Source: Rhodospirillales bacterium RIFCSPLOWO2_12_FULL_67_15
GTDB taxonomy: Bacteria > Pseudomonadota > Alphaproteobacteria > Rhodospirillales > 2-12-FULL-67-15
Direction of reading: 5' to 3'
Length of the DNA: 5,348 nt
Assembly (NCBI GenBank): GCA_001830475.1
Contig: MIAC01000222.1
Coordinates: 28,811 to 34,158 of the forward strand
The notes under the pieces were generated by a model that searched no databases, was not told where the DNA came from, and worked only from the letters and a program-made list of their open reading frames with translations. The translations under genes and the position numbers were made by a program. Numbering within the stretch: the first letter of the stretch is position 1; each line of letters begins with the position of its first letter. Below are positions 1 through 5,348 of the stretch, one piece after another.

Positions 1-1167
1 GACCGCGCCGACCTCGACGTGGAGATCGATGCGATCGAACAGCGGCCCCGAAATCCGCGATTGGTATTCCTCGGCGCATTTGGGCGCGCGCGAGCAGGCC
101 TGGGCGGCGTCGTCCAAGTGCCCGCAGCGGCACGTGTTCATGGCGGCGACGAGCTGGACGCGCGCGGGGTAGGTGACGTGGGCGGCGGCCCGCGCGACCG
201 AGACCCGGCCGGTCTCCAAGGGCTGGCGGAGCGATTCGAGCACCTGGCGCTGGAACTCCGGCAACTCGTCGAGAAAAAGCACGCCCAAATGCGCGAGCGA
301 AACCTCGCCCGGTTTTGCCCGCGCGCCGCCGCCGACCAGCGCCGGAACCGAGGCCGAATGATGCGGGTCGCGAAACGGGCGCCTGCGCGTCAGGCCGTCC
401 TCGGGCAGCTCGCCGGCGACGCTCGCGATCATGCTGACTTCGAGGGCCTCGGCCGCGTCCAACGGCGGCAAGAGGCCCGGCAGACGTTGCGCCAACATCG
501 ATTTCCCCGCCCCGGGCGGCCCGATCATCAAGAGATTGTGCCCGCCCGCCGCCGCGATCTCGATCGCGCGCTTCGCCGTTTCCTGGCCCTTGATGTCGGC
601 CATGTCGGGATAGGTGACGGATATTTCCGAAAGCCTGGCCTGGGGCGCGGCCAGCACCTGCTGCCCGCGAAAATGGTTGACGATCTGCACGAGATCGCGG
701 GCGGGAAGAACGCGCAGGCCCTCCGCCCAGGCGGCTTCCGAGCCTTGGCTCGCGGGGCAGATCAGCCCCAGCCCTTGTTCCTTGGCGTGCAGCGCCGCCG
801 GCAGCACGCCGGCGACGCGGGTGATGCGGCCGTCGAGGCCGAGCTCGCCCAAGGCCGCGTACTCGGCGATTTCGTCCCGGGGCAGCGCGTCCATCGCGGC
901 CAAGAGCCCGAGCGCGATCGGAAGATCGAAGTGCGAGCCTTCCTTGGCGAGATCGGCCGGCGCCAGATTGACGGTGATGCGCTTGGGCGGCAACGCGAGC
1001 CCCATGGCGGCCAGCGCGGCGCGCACCCGCTCGCGGCTTTCGCCGACCGCCTTGTCGGGCAGCCCGACCACGGTGAAGGCGGGGAGGCCCGAAGCCATCT
1101 GCACCTGGACGTCGACGGCGAGAACGCCGATCCCCTGAAACGCCACCGTGTTGACGCGCGCGACCAT
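1..1167 (-). CDS. comM: YifB/ComM-family Mg-chelatase-like AAA+ ATPase, N-terminal 389 residues (3' end off the window)
   Basis: The protein belongs to the YifB/ComM family. In naturally transforming bacteria, ComM is a hexameric helicase that promotes branch migration of incoming DNA; in other bacteria its role is less clear. The visible part starts MVARVNTVAFQGIG, followed by the N-terminal domain with the family motif GLPDKAVGESRERVRAAL (about residues 35-52). The AAA+ core then shows Walker A GPPGAGKS (216-223), DPHHSASVPALVGGG (267-281) and Walker B VLFLDE (296-301). A cysteine cluster follows (C346, C348, C358, C364) and then RISGPLFDRIDLHVEV near the edge. Family proteins are about 500 residues, so roughly the last 110 are missing. 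The ATG at 1167 is preceded by GGGAGG at 1175-1180 with a 7-base spacer, which fixes the start. The first 31 codons and the leader are duplicated at 2024-2143. The family call is very secure; a role in transformation is only inferred. Confidence 0.96.
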   Translation of the reverse strand, partial: MVARVNTVAFQGIGVLAVDVQVQMASGLPAFTVVGLPDKAVGESRERVRAALAAMGLALPPKRITVNLAPADLAKEGSHFDLPIALGLLAAMDALPRDEIAEYAALGELGLDGRITRVAGVLPAALHAKEQGLGLICPASQGSEAAWAEGLRVLPARDLVQIVNHFRGQQVLAAPQARLSEISVTYPDMADIKGQETAKRAIEIAAAGGHNLLMIGPPGAGKSMLAQRLPGLLPPLDAAEALEVSMIASVAGELPEDGLTRRRPFRDPHHSASVPALVGGGARAKPGEVSLAHLGVLFLDELPEFQRQVLESLRQPLETGRVSVARAAAHVTYPARVQLVAAMNTCRCGHLDDAAQACSRAPKCAEEYQSRISGPLFDRIDLHVEVGAV

Positions 1168-1194
1168 GAGAGCGCCTCCCGGCGGCGATCATAG
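1075..1194. repeat. Direct repeat, left copy: comM head and leader (partner at 2024-2143)
   Basis: This 120-base segment covers the first 31 codons of comM, its Shine-Dalgarno sequence and about 14 bases further upstream. It recurs in the same orientation 949 bases to the right with only two mismatches (1084/2033 and 1156/2105). The match stops at a shared TAG (1192-1194), beyond which the two spacers are unrelated. The left copy belongs to the complete comM reading frame; the right copy is detached from it. Confidence 0.97.
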
Positions 1195-1230
1195 GGCAAG
1201 AGAGAGCGCGCGGGAAACGGCGCGACGAGA

Positions 1231-1380
1231 TCAGCGGTCCTTGAGTTGCGGCCAGTTCGCCTCGGCCTTACGCGGGCTTGCGCGCGTCGCGCCGGAAGGC
1301 GCGCCAACAAATGATGCCGGCTTCGCCGGTGGGCGCACGACGGCGATGTAGCCGGGGATATCGGCCTTCCTCGATACCCG
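1231..1380 (-). pseudogene. Truncated 3' remnant of a YHS-domain protein gene, interrupted by a 72-base in-frame insertion
   Basis: Read on the minus strand, this encodes a tail matching the last 25 residues of the intact YHS gene at 2173-2634: RVSRKADIPGYIA, then an extra 24 residues, then KAEANWPQLKDR and a TGA stop. The intact gene has RVLWRTDIPGYIAKAEANWPQLKDR split by nothing. Bases 1230-1269 are identical to 2172-2211 (40 of 40), and 1342-1359 are identical to 2212-2229. Further 5' the match falls to about 18 of 26 bases, and it ends just before the stop codon of the DUF4926-like gene (1386). No YHS core, signal peptide or start codon is present, so this is a fragment and not a gene. 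It could be translated only by readthrough or as part of an unrelated frame. Confidence 0.88.
1270..1341. repeat. 72-base palindromic element inserted in frame in the YHS-tail remnant
   Basis: Comparison with 2172-2229 shows exactly 72 extra bases between GGCCTT and GGCGATG. The insert contains two inverted repeats. One is CGCGCC-GGAA-GGCGCG at 1288-1303; the other is CCGGC-TTC-GCCGG at 1317-1329. On the minus strand it adds 24 codons without a stop (VVRPPAKPASFVGAPSG, then ATRASPR), so the downstream YHS tail stays in frame. No target-site duplication is evident. The first hairpin and its flank have a related copy at 2651-2676. The size, hairpins and frame preservation recall Rickettsia palindromic elements, but this sequence is not recognised as a member of that family. 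The insertion boundaries are certain relative to the intact copy; mobility is inferred. Confidence 0.85.
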
Positions 1381-1385
1381 CCCGG

Positions 1386-1610
1386 TCACGCCACCATCCG
1401 GGCGTGGGCGATCTCCTTCGGGCCGACGGGCCTGACGGCGCGGGACGGAACCGTCACCACCGAAACGGTCTCGCCCGCGAGGGTCACGAATTCCACCTCG
1501 AATCCGGCGCCGTCGCCATGGACCATCACGACCCAGCCCACGTCCCCGGTTTCCAATCCGTCCTCGGGCAAATTCTCGGTCAGGACGACGGGATCGAGTT
1601 CCTTGATCAT
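1386..1610 (-). CDS. DUF4926-like small protein, 74 residues, possible antitoxin-like partner
   Basis: The product is a complete 74-residue protein beginning MIKELDPVVLTENLPEDGL and continuing GDVGWVVMVHGDG, FEVEFVTLAGETVSVVT and VRPV. This is the pattern of DUF4926 proteins: short, rich in beta strands, and with a turn resembling KOW or SH3-like barrels. No biochemical function is established. The ATG at 1610 is preceded by AGGAG (1618-1622, minus strand) with a 7-base spacer. It overlaps the stop codon of the upstream DUF6883-like gene as ATGA (1607-1610), so the two were built to be translated together. Because the upstream frame is now shifted, translating ribosomes would stop at 1806 and coupling is probably lost, leaving its own ribosome site. 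The stop codon lies about 5 bases from the YHS-tail remnant, marking the left end of the inserted cassette. Confidence 0.85.
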   Translation of the reverse strand: MIKELDPVVLTENLPEDGLETGDVGWVVMVHGDGAGFEVEFVTLAGETVSVVTVPSRAVRPVGPKEIAHARMVA

Positions 1611-1961
1611 TTCTCATCTCCTAGAGCGGGATAGGCCGTCACCAGCTGCGGAAAGACCTCGCCCGCCGTCACGAACCAGACCGTGCGCAGATGCGGCACC
1701 CGGCCGTCCGGCGCGGCCAGCGTCCCTTCCAATATATACTTCATTCCGAATTCAGTCTCGGTCGTCGAGACGACTTCGGCCGTCCGCCCATGGGCGAGCA
1801 ATGCGTCACGCAAGGCTTCCCACGACGACGCCCGGAAGCCGTAGGTAGCGGCGGAAAAAGACGGCCTTCGCCCGTCCCGCCGGATGGCTGTCGGACAGCA
1901 GATACGCGTTGACCTTGCGCTCGTCGACAACGGCCAGGTGCGCGTTTGGCAAGCGGTTCAT
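1607..1961 (-). pseudogene. DUF6883-like protein gene broken by a 4-base tandem duplication
   Basis: The 5' part reads MNRLPNAHLAVVDERKVNAY and then LLSDSHPAGRAKAVFFRRY, the usual N-terminus of DUF6883 proteins, but runs into a stop at 1806 after 51 residues. The rest of the family pattern continues in another frame: YGFRASSWEALRDALLAHGR, MKYILEGTLAAPDGR and RTVWFVTAGEVFPQLVTAYP, ending at 1607. The frames switch at a tandem repeat GTAGGTAG (1841-1848; CTACCTAC on the coding strand). Deleting one 4-base unit gives one uninterrupted 116-residue protein with RRYGF at the join. This may be a real inactivation or, less likely, a sequencing error. The ATG at 1961 has no strong Shine-Dalgarno sequence but overlaps the stop of a short upstream frame as ATGA. 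Family function is unknown. The TVW...LVTAYP ending resembles the last strands of RelE/colicin-type RNase folds; that is inference only. Confidence 0.82.
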
Positions 1962-2116
1962 TCGGGGTCTTGCCGACAGGCATTCCCGAATAGCGGAAAC
2001 AGCGTATGTCCGTAAGATTCGAAGAAGGCGGGAAGGCCCGAAGCCATCTGCACCTGGACGTCGACGGCGAGAACGCCGATCCCCTGAAACGCCACCGTGT
2101 TGACTCGCGCGACCAT
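1958..2116 (-). pseudogene. Detached comM head fused to unrelated sequence; 52-codon chimeric leader ORF
   Basis: The right-hand copy of the comM start keeps the ATG (2116) and the GGGAGG ribosome site (2124-2129). It encodes the first 31 comM residues, MVARVNTVAFQGIG to MASGLPAF. It then leaves the comM sequence and continues FESYGHTLFPLFGNACRQD-PE to a TGA at 1958. It lacks all ATPase motifs, so it cannot be a working ComM. The TGA overlaps the ATG of the DUF6883-like gene (ATGA, 1958-1961), so ribosomes loading at the borrowed comM site would terminate exactly at that start. It may therefore act as a translational-coupling leader, or it may be a chance remnant. Confidence 0.7.
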
Positions 2117-2143
2117 GAGAGCGCCTCCCGGCGGCGATCATAG
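2024..2143. repeat. Direct repeat, right copy: comM head and leader (partner at 1075-1194)
   Basis: This copy is identical to 1075-1194 at 118 of 120 positions, in the same orientation. Its left edge is the junction with the DUF6883/DUF4926 cassette. Its right edge is the shared TAG, followed by 28 bases unrelated to the matching spacer at 1195-1229, and then the stop codon of the intact YHS gene. Recombination between the two copies would remove 949 bases and restore a simple YHS-to-comM arrangement. Confidence 0.97.
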
Positions 2144-2172
2144 AAGCACGCCCGGGGCTTCTCCCACCGAAA

Positions 2173-2634
2173 TCAGCGGTCCTTGAGTTGCGGCCAGTTC
2201 GCCTCGGCCTTGGCGATGTAGCCGGGGATGTCGGTCCGCCACAGCACCCGGATGGCCCGGTTGAGGTTCAAGTAGAGCTTGCCCTCGTGAATGCTCCAGG
2301 CTTCGCCGCTGCCTTTCGGTTTCGCGCCGTAGGAGACGCCGTAGGCGCAGAAGCCGCCGTACTGGGGCGCGTATTTCTCCGGGTCGGCGGCGAACAGGTC
2401 GCGGTTGGCGGCGGAGGCGAAATTCCACTTCGCGCCGCTCCATGCGTGCTGGAATTTGGCGTCGCCCTTGACCGCCTGGCCTTCGGTGAAATAGGCGACC
2501 GCGTCGTAGCCGTCGGCGGCGACGCCGTCTTCGAGGTAAATCGGCATCGCCAGCGTCGGCGCCGCGGCGAACGCGACCGCGAGCGCGACCAAGATCGCGG
2601 CCCCGAACCGAGCAAGTGCAAATGAACCACGCAT
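2173..2634 (-). CDS. Exported YHS-domain protein, 153 residues
   Basis: A signal peptide is clear: MRGSFALARF, then a hydrophobic stretch (about residues 11-28) ending AAAPTLA, with likely cleavage before MPIYLEDG. The mature part has the layout of the small exported YHS-domain family: GYDAVAYF (42-49), a sheet region with FQHAWSGAKWNFAS, DPEKYAPQYGGFCAYGVSYG (84-103, Cys96), EAWSIHEGKLYLNLN and IPGYIAKAEANWPQL at the C-terminus. YHS domains are often linked to metal binding, but no precise role is known; some relatives are annotated as selenoproteins, while here the conserved position is an ordinary cysteine. The start at 2634 is preferred because GAGGTG lies just upstream; an in-frame ATG at 2646 has no ribosome site. 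Its last 25 codons are the source or relative of the remnant at 1231-1380. It lies downstream of the TerC gene across a 135-base gap. Confidence 0.9.
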   Translation of the reverse strand: MRGSFALARFGAAILVALAVAFAAAPTLAMPIYLEDGVAADGYDAVAYFTEGQAVKGDAKFQHAWSGAKWNFASAANRDLFAADPEKYAPQYGGFCAYGVSYGAKPKGSGEAWSIHEGKLYLNLNRAIRVLWRTDIPGYIAKAEANWPQLKDR

Positions 2635-2650
2635 GGGACACCTCATTTAA

Positions 2651-2710
2651 TGCGCGCGTCACGCCGGTAGGCGTGCATTCGCACGACGATTCGCCCGCGC
2701 GACTTCGTCG
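2651..2710. repeat. Second, diverged copy of the palindromic element upstream of the YHS gene
   Basis: Bases 2651-2676 match 1279-1304 at 23 of 26 positions. Two of the three differences fall on opposite sides of the stem and pair with each other (G-C in the left copy, A-T here); the third is in the loop (GGAA against GGTA). The stem is CACGCC-GGTA-GGCGTG at 2660-2675. A second, weaker inverted repeat CGAC-TTC-GTCG at 2700-2710 has the same TTC loop as the one at 1317-1329, though the spacing differs (23 against 12 bases). The element occupies the leader of the YHS gene, between the TerC stop and the YHS ribosome site, and could affect mRNA folding or act as a weak terminator. The first hairpin relationship is well supported; the second is tentative. 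Confidence 0.65.
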
Positions 2711-2769
2711 GCGCCCTACCCATACACCGCACCGCTTCATTTGGGTCTTAACAAGATCGTGAACGTCCC

Positions 2770-3516
2770 TCATGCGCTCTTTTCCCGCCGCCGCCGCGCC
2801 CGGCGGGCGAGCATGTTGAGGCCCTCGACCAGGGCCGAAAACGCCATTGCGGCGTAGATGTAGCCCTTGGGGATGGCGGCGCCGAAGCCTTCGGCGATCA
2901 GCGCGGTTCCGATCATCATGAGGAAGCCGAGCGCCAGCATCACCACGGTCGGATTGGCGTTGATGAAATTAGCGAGCGGCCCCGCCGCCAGCGCCATCGC
3001 GGCGACGGCGACGAGAACCGCCGCGACCATGATCGGGATGTGCTCGGTCATGCCGACGGCGGTGACGATGCTGTCGATCGAGAACACCAGGTCGAGCACC
3101 AGGATTTGCCCGACCGCGGCCGAAAGACCCAGCGCCGCCCGGCCGCTGTCGAACATATCCGGCCCCGGATCGGGATCGACGTTATGGTGAATCTCCTTGG
3201 TCGCTTTCCAGACCAGGAACAGCCCGCCCGCGATCAGGATCGCGTCGCGCCAGGAGAAACCCCGGCCGAAGACGGAAAAGACCGGCTCGGTCAGTTGCAC
3301 GATGGCGGCGACCGTGGCGAGCAGAACGAGACGAAGACCAAGCGCGGCGCCGAGGCCGAGCCGGCGGGCCTTCGCGCGATGCTGCTCGGGCAGCTTGTTG
3401 GTGAGGATGGCGATAAAGATCAAGTTGTCGATCCCGAGCACCACTTCCATCGCGATCAGGGTGACGAGAGCGGCCCAGGCGGCGGGATCGCCGGCGAGCG
3501 CCAGGATGTAGGTCAT
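2770..3516 (-). CDS. TerC-family integral membrane protein, 248 residues
   Basis: This is a TerC-family membrane protein. Characterised relatives such as Alx and MeeF export manganese or protect exported metalloenzymes; others are known only from tellurite-resistance clusters. About seven membrane segments are visible. The two signature acidic motifs are [15 protein letters not shown] (24-38, with D30 and N31) and [17 protein letters not shown] (141-157, with D142 and D148), which lie in membrane helices and are thought to bind metal. A charged loop ([16 protein letters not shown]) falls between, at about 105-120. The C-terminus is very basic ([11 protein letters not shown]). The length fits the shorter TerC subgroup without CBS or CorC domains. 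AAGGAA precedes the ATG at 3516, supporting the start. It follows gshB by 57 bases. The ion transported cannot be told from the sequence. Confidence 0.93.
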   Translation of the reverse strand: MTYILALAGDPAAWAALVTLIAMEVVLGIDNLIFIAILTNKLPEQHRAKARRLGLGAALGLRLVLLATVAAIVQLTEPVFSVFGRGFSWRDAILIAGGLFLVWKATKEIHHNVDPDPGPDMFDSGRAALGLSAAVGQILVLDLVFSIDSIVTAVGMTEHIPIMVAAVLVAVAAMALAAGPLANFINANPTVVMLALGFLMMIGTALIAEGFGAAIPKGYIYAAMAFSALVEGLNMLARRARRRREKSA

Positions 3517-3573
3517 GGTCTATTCCTTGTCTTTGAAGTGGGGGCGTGGGAACGGGAAAGGGTGCAAGCGGCC

Positions 3574-4527
3574 TCAGGCCTTCGCGGTCTTGACGCGCGC
3601 TTCGATCGCGTCCCAGATCTGGGCTTCGATCGCGACGCCGTCGAAGCGGCCGATCTCCTGGATGCCGGTCGGCGAGGTGACGTTGATCTCGGTGAGAAAG
3701 CCGCCGATCACGTCGATGCCGACGAAGACCAGGCCTTTTTCCTTCAGCGCCGGGCCGATCGCGGCGCAGATGTCCCGGTCGCGCGCGTCCAATGTCGCCT
3801 TTTCCGCGCGCGCGCCGACGTGCAGGTTGGCGCGCGCCTCGCCTGGCGGCGGCACGCGGCGCAACGCGCCGACCGCGCGCCCCTCCACCAGCACGATCCG
3901 CTTGTCGCCCTGGCGCACGGCGGGGATGTACTTCTGCACGATCACCGGCTCGCGGCTCCACGCGGTGAACATCTCCAGAAGCGCGTTCAGGTTGTCGTCT
4001 TCGGGCCGGATGTGGAAGACGCCGGCGCCGCCGCCGCCGTAGAGCGGCTTGACCACGATCTCGCGGTGCTCGGCGCGGAACGCCTTGATCTCGTCGCGAT
4101 CGGAGGCGATCAAGGTCGGCGGCATCAGTTCGGGAAAGCGGGTGACGAACAATTTTTCTGGCGCGTTGCGCACGCTGACCGGATCGTTCACCACCAGCGT
4201 CGCCGGATGGATGTGCTCCAAGAGGTGCGTCGCCGTGATGTAGGCCATGTCGAAGGGCGGGTCCTGGCGCATCAGCACGACGTCGAGCCCGGCCAAGTCG
4301 AGGGTCTCGGGCGCGCCCAGGGTGTAGTGATCGCCCGCCTTGCGCCGGACCGAGAGGGCACGGGCGCGCGCTTTCAGCCGGCCTTGGGCGAAGGCGAGGT
4401 TCTGGGGCAGGTAGTGAAAAATGGCGTGCCCGCGGCGGTCGGCTTCGAGCGCGAGCGCGAAGGTCGAATCGGTTTCGATGTTGACCGATTCGATCGGATC
4501 CATCTGGATGGCGACGGCGAGCTTCAT
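3574..4527 (-). CDS. gshB: Glutathione synthetase, 317 residues
   Basis: GshB joins gamma-glutamylcysteine to glycine with ATP, the second and last step of glutathione synthesis in the cytoplasm. The length matches the bacterial enzyme (E. coli about 315). The N-terminal domain starts [20 protein letters not shown], with MRQDPPFD at 86-93 and [13 protein letters not shown] at 114-126. The ATP-grasp fold shows the glycine-rich loop [12 protein letters not shown] (160-171), [19 protein letters not shown] (198-216) and the metal and product site [17 protein letters not shown] (272-288, with E280 and N282). All expected motifs are present and nothing is truncated. The start at 4527 is the only one that preserves the conserved N-terminus; GAGG lies about 10 bases upstream. 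It sits 55 bases downstream of the SirB1-family gene and 57 bases upstream of the TerC-family gene. gshA is not in the window. Confidence 0.98.
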   Translation of the reverse strand: MKLAVAIQMDPIESVNIETDSTFALALEADRRGHAIFHYLPQNLAFAQGRLKARARALSVRRKAGDHYTLGAPETLDLAGLDVVLMRQDPPFDMAYITATHLLEHIHPATLVVNDPVSVRNAPEKLFVTRFPELMPPTLIASDRDEIKAFRAEHREIVVKPLYGGGGAGVFHIRPEDDNLNALLEMFTAWSREPVIVQKYIPAVRQGDKRIVLVEGRAVGALRRVPPPGEARANLHVGARAEKATLDARDRDICAAIGPALKEKGLVFVGIDVIGGFLTEINVTSPTGIQEIGRFDGVAIEAQIWDAIEARVKTAKA

Positions 4528-4582
4528 CGGCCGGGAACCTCGGGGACGCGATAATATAGTCCGAACCCGTCCCGGGTGGATC
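4528..4582 (-). promoter_or_regulatory. Short gap upstream of gshB with a possible -10 box and small inverted repeat
   Basis: The gap holds an AT-rich patch that stands out from its surroundings, read on the minus strand as ACTATATTATCG (about 4549-4560). TATATT or TATTAT could serve as a -10 element for gshB. No convincing -35 box lies at the usual distance. Next to it is the inverted repeat ACCCG-TCC-CGGGT (4565-4577), just after the stop codon of the SirB1-family gene. It is too short and lacks a T-run, so it is a weak terminator candidate at best. The assignment is tentative. Confidence 0.25.
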
Positions 4583-5348
4583 TCAGTTGAGCCGGGCGCG
4601 CAGCTCCTGGAGCATCATCGAAACCCGGTAGCGGTTCGAATCCCGGGTTTCCCGGCGCAGGAACTCCTCGAAGGCGGCGACCGCGGCCTTGACGTTGTCG
4701 AGCCGGGAATTGAGCACTCCGGCCTCGCGCCAGAGCGCGGGCGTCTCGGGCGCGAACAGCAGCATCAGCTCGACCTGGGCGAGCGCGTCCTCGACCTGGC
4801 GGGAATCCAAGAGTCGCGCCTTGATCGTGCCCTGGAGCCGGAGCAACACCTCGCGGGGGCTAAGCGCGCGGAAGTGGCCGGGACGGATCTCGGCATCGGG
4901 TCCGGCGAATTCCTTGAGCATCGCGCGCAGCGCCGGCGTTTCCAGCACCTTCAGCCCCTCGAACGGATCGAGCAGCGCGCGCCGGCCCGCGTGCTCGAGG
5001 CGGAGCAGGAACCTGGGCGGAAAGTCGATCCCCGAAAGCGACCAGCCGAGCGCGCGTGCGACGTGCAGGTAGATGATTCCGAGAGTGACCGGAAGCCCGC
5101 CGCGCCGGTCCATGACGTAGGTGAGATTGGCGCAATCCAGATCGCGGAAGGCGTCCGCGCTGCCGACGTAGCCGTAGCGCTTGGCGGTCACCTCGGCGAG
5201 CGCCTCGATCCGCATGTCGAACGCGGGCTCGGGCCCGGCGTGGCGGGCGACCTCCTCGCACATCTTGGCGAGGTGGCGGCGATAGGGCTGCAACAGCACC
5301 CCCGGCCGGCTGGTGGCGGCGAGCAGCAGCGCGACCTCGGCGACGTCG
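4583..5348 (-). CDS. SirB1-family protein (transglutaminase-like fold plus TPR-like tail), 5' end off the window
   Basis: The frame is open from the right edge, where it reads [16 protein letters not shown] before [13 protein letters not shown]. This is the usual SirB1 N-terminal helix, so the GTG at 5299 is an internal valine and the true start lies beyond the window. Next come the core motifs [40 protein letters not shown] and [25 protein letters not shown] follows, matching the transglutaminase-like core of SirB1 proteins. The last third (from about [15 protein letters not shown]) is helical and TPR-like, including [15 protein letters not shown], and ends QELRARLN. Family members appear in many bacteria, with no settled biochemical role; SirB1 was first linked to expression of Salmonella invasion genes. 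No complete Cys-His-Asp protease triad is obvious, so enzymatic activity is doubtful. The 254 visible residues suggest most of the protein is present. Confidence 0.9.
   Translation of the reverse strand, partial: DVAEVALLLAATSRPGVLLQPYRRHLAKMCEEVARHAGPEPAFDMRIEALAEVTAKRYGYVGSADAFRDLDCANLTYVMDRRGGLPVTLGIIYLHVARALGWSLSGIDFPPRFLLRLEHAGRRALLDPFEGLKVLETPALRAMLKEFAGPDAEIRPGHFRALSPREVLLRLQGTIKARLLDSRQVEDALAQVELMLLFAPETPALWREAGVLNSRLDNVKAAVAAFEEFLRRETRDSNRYRVSMMLQELRARLN

Noticed and set aside
19..1194. Long plus-strand frame of 391 codons
   Set aside because: It lies opposite comM, whose minus-strand frame carries all the YifB motifs; the antisense product is low-complexity Arg/Gly/Asp-rich sequence, as expected opposite high-GC genes.
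1288..1303. Hairpin as an intrinsic terminator for the DUF4926-like gene
   Set aside because: There is no T-run on either side, and the hairpin belongs to the inserted palindromic element, so repeat structure explains it better.
1231..1617. Minus-strand frame of 128 codons ending in the YHS-like tail
   Set aside because: Its first two thirds are the shadow of the DUF4926-like gene; only the tail has homology, and that is a remnant. A translated fusion is not supported.
1730..1741. AT-rich AATATATAC as a promoter
   Set aside because: It lies inside the DUF6883-like coding sequence and encodes the conserved MKYIL segment; no matching -35 element supports a promoter.
1806..2141. Minus-strand frame of 111 codons upstream of and including the DUF6883 N-terminus
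   Set aside because: The first 60 codons read the comM leader copy out of frame. Only the part from the ATG at 1961 matches the family, and it is cut short by the frameshift.
2138..2773. Minus-strand frame of 211 codons whose ATG overlaps the TerC stop codon
   Set aside because: It reads the YHS gene in the wrong frame, gives Arg-rich sequence, and covers the hairpin repeat. The correct frame has a signal peptide, a ribosome site and the YHS motifs.
3040..4554. Plus-strand frame of 504 codons, the longest in the window
   Set aside because: It runs antisense through the TerC-family gene and gshB, both unmistakable. Its composition is a mirror of their codon bias, with no recognisable domain.
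1..5348. CRISPR array, tRNA, rRNA or transposase gene
   Set aside because: No regularly spaced repeats, no cloverleaf sequence, and no recombinase or transposase motifs were seen on either strand.

Overview
The window is high-GC DNA in which every recognisable gene lies on the minus strand. The content (gshB, a YifB/ComM-type ATPase, a TerC-family membrane protein, a SirB1-family protein and an exported YHS-domain protein) and the protein sequences point to an alphaproteobacterium, probably Rhodospirillales-like. That placement is inferred from protein style, not from a marker gene.

In the direction of transcription (right to left) the layout is: a SirB1-family protein whose start lies off the right edge (4583-5348); glutathione synthetase gshB (3574-4527); a TerC-family membrane protein (2770-3516); a 135-base gap holding a hairpin-forming repeat; an exported YHS-domain protein (2173-2634); a rearranged accessory patch (about 1195-2143); and the first 389 codons of comM/yifB, running off the left edge (1-1167). 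The flanking genes are ordinary chromosomal housekeeping genes with short gaps. They do not form one obvious pathway, although GshB makes glutathione and TerC proteins are membrane proteins linked to metal-ion export.

The patch between the YHS gene and comM is the unusual part. A roughly 640-base cassette (1381-2023) carries a DUF6883-like gene followed by a DUF4926-like gene with an ATGA overlap, a toxin/antitoxin-like layout. It sits between two copies of the YHS-tail/comM-head junction. The comM head (120 bases, 2 mismatches) occurs at 1075-1194 and 2024-2143. The YHS tail occurs intact at 2173-2250 and as a 5'-truncated remnant at 1231-1380. The DUF6883-like gene is broken by a tandem 4-base duplication (1841-1848); removing one unit restores a 116-residue reading frame that fits the family pattern.

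The YHS-tail remnant contains an exactly 72-base, stop-free, in-frame insertion (1270-1341) built from two hairpins. A related hairpin (23 of 26 bases, with a compensated base pair) lies upstream of the intact YHS gene at 2651-2676. This looks like a small family of palindromic elements able to sit inside coding sequence, comparable in behaviour to the Rickettsia palindromic elements but not recognised as any named family. The palindromic element and the repeat-cassette-repeat arrangement are the best candidates here for something undescribed.
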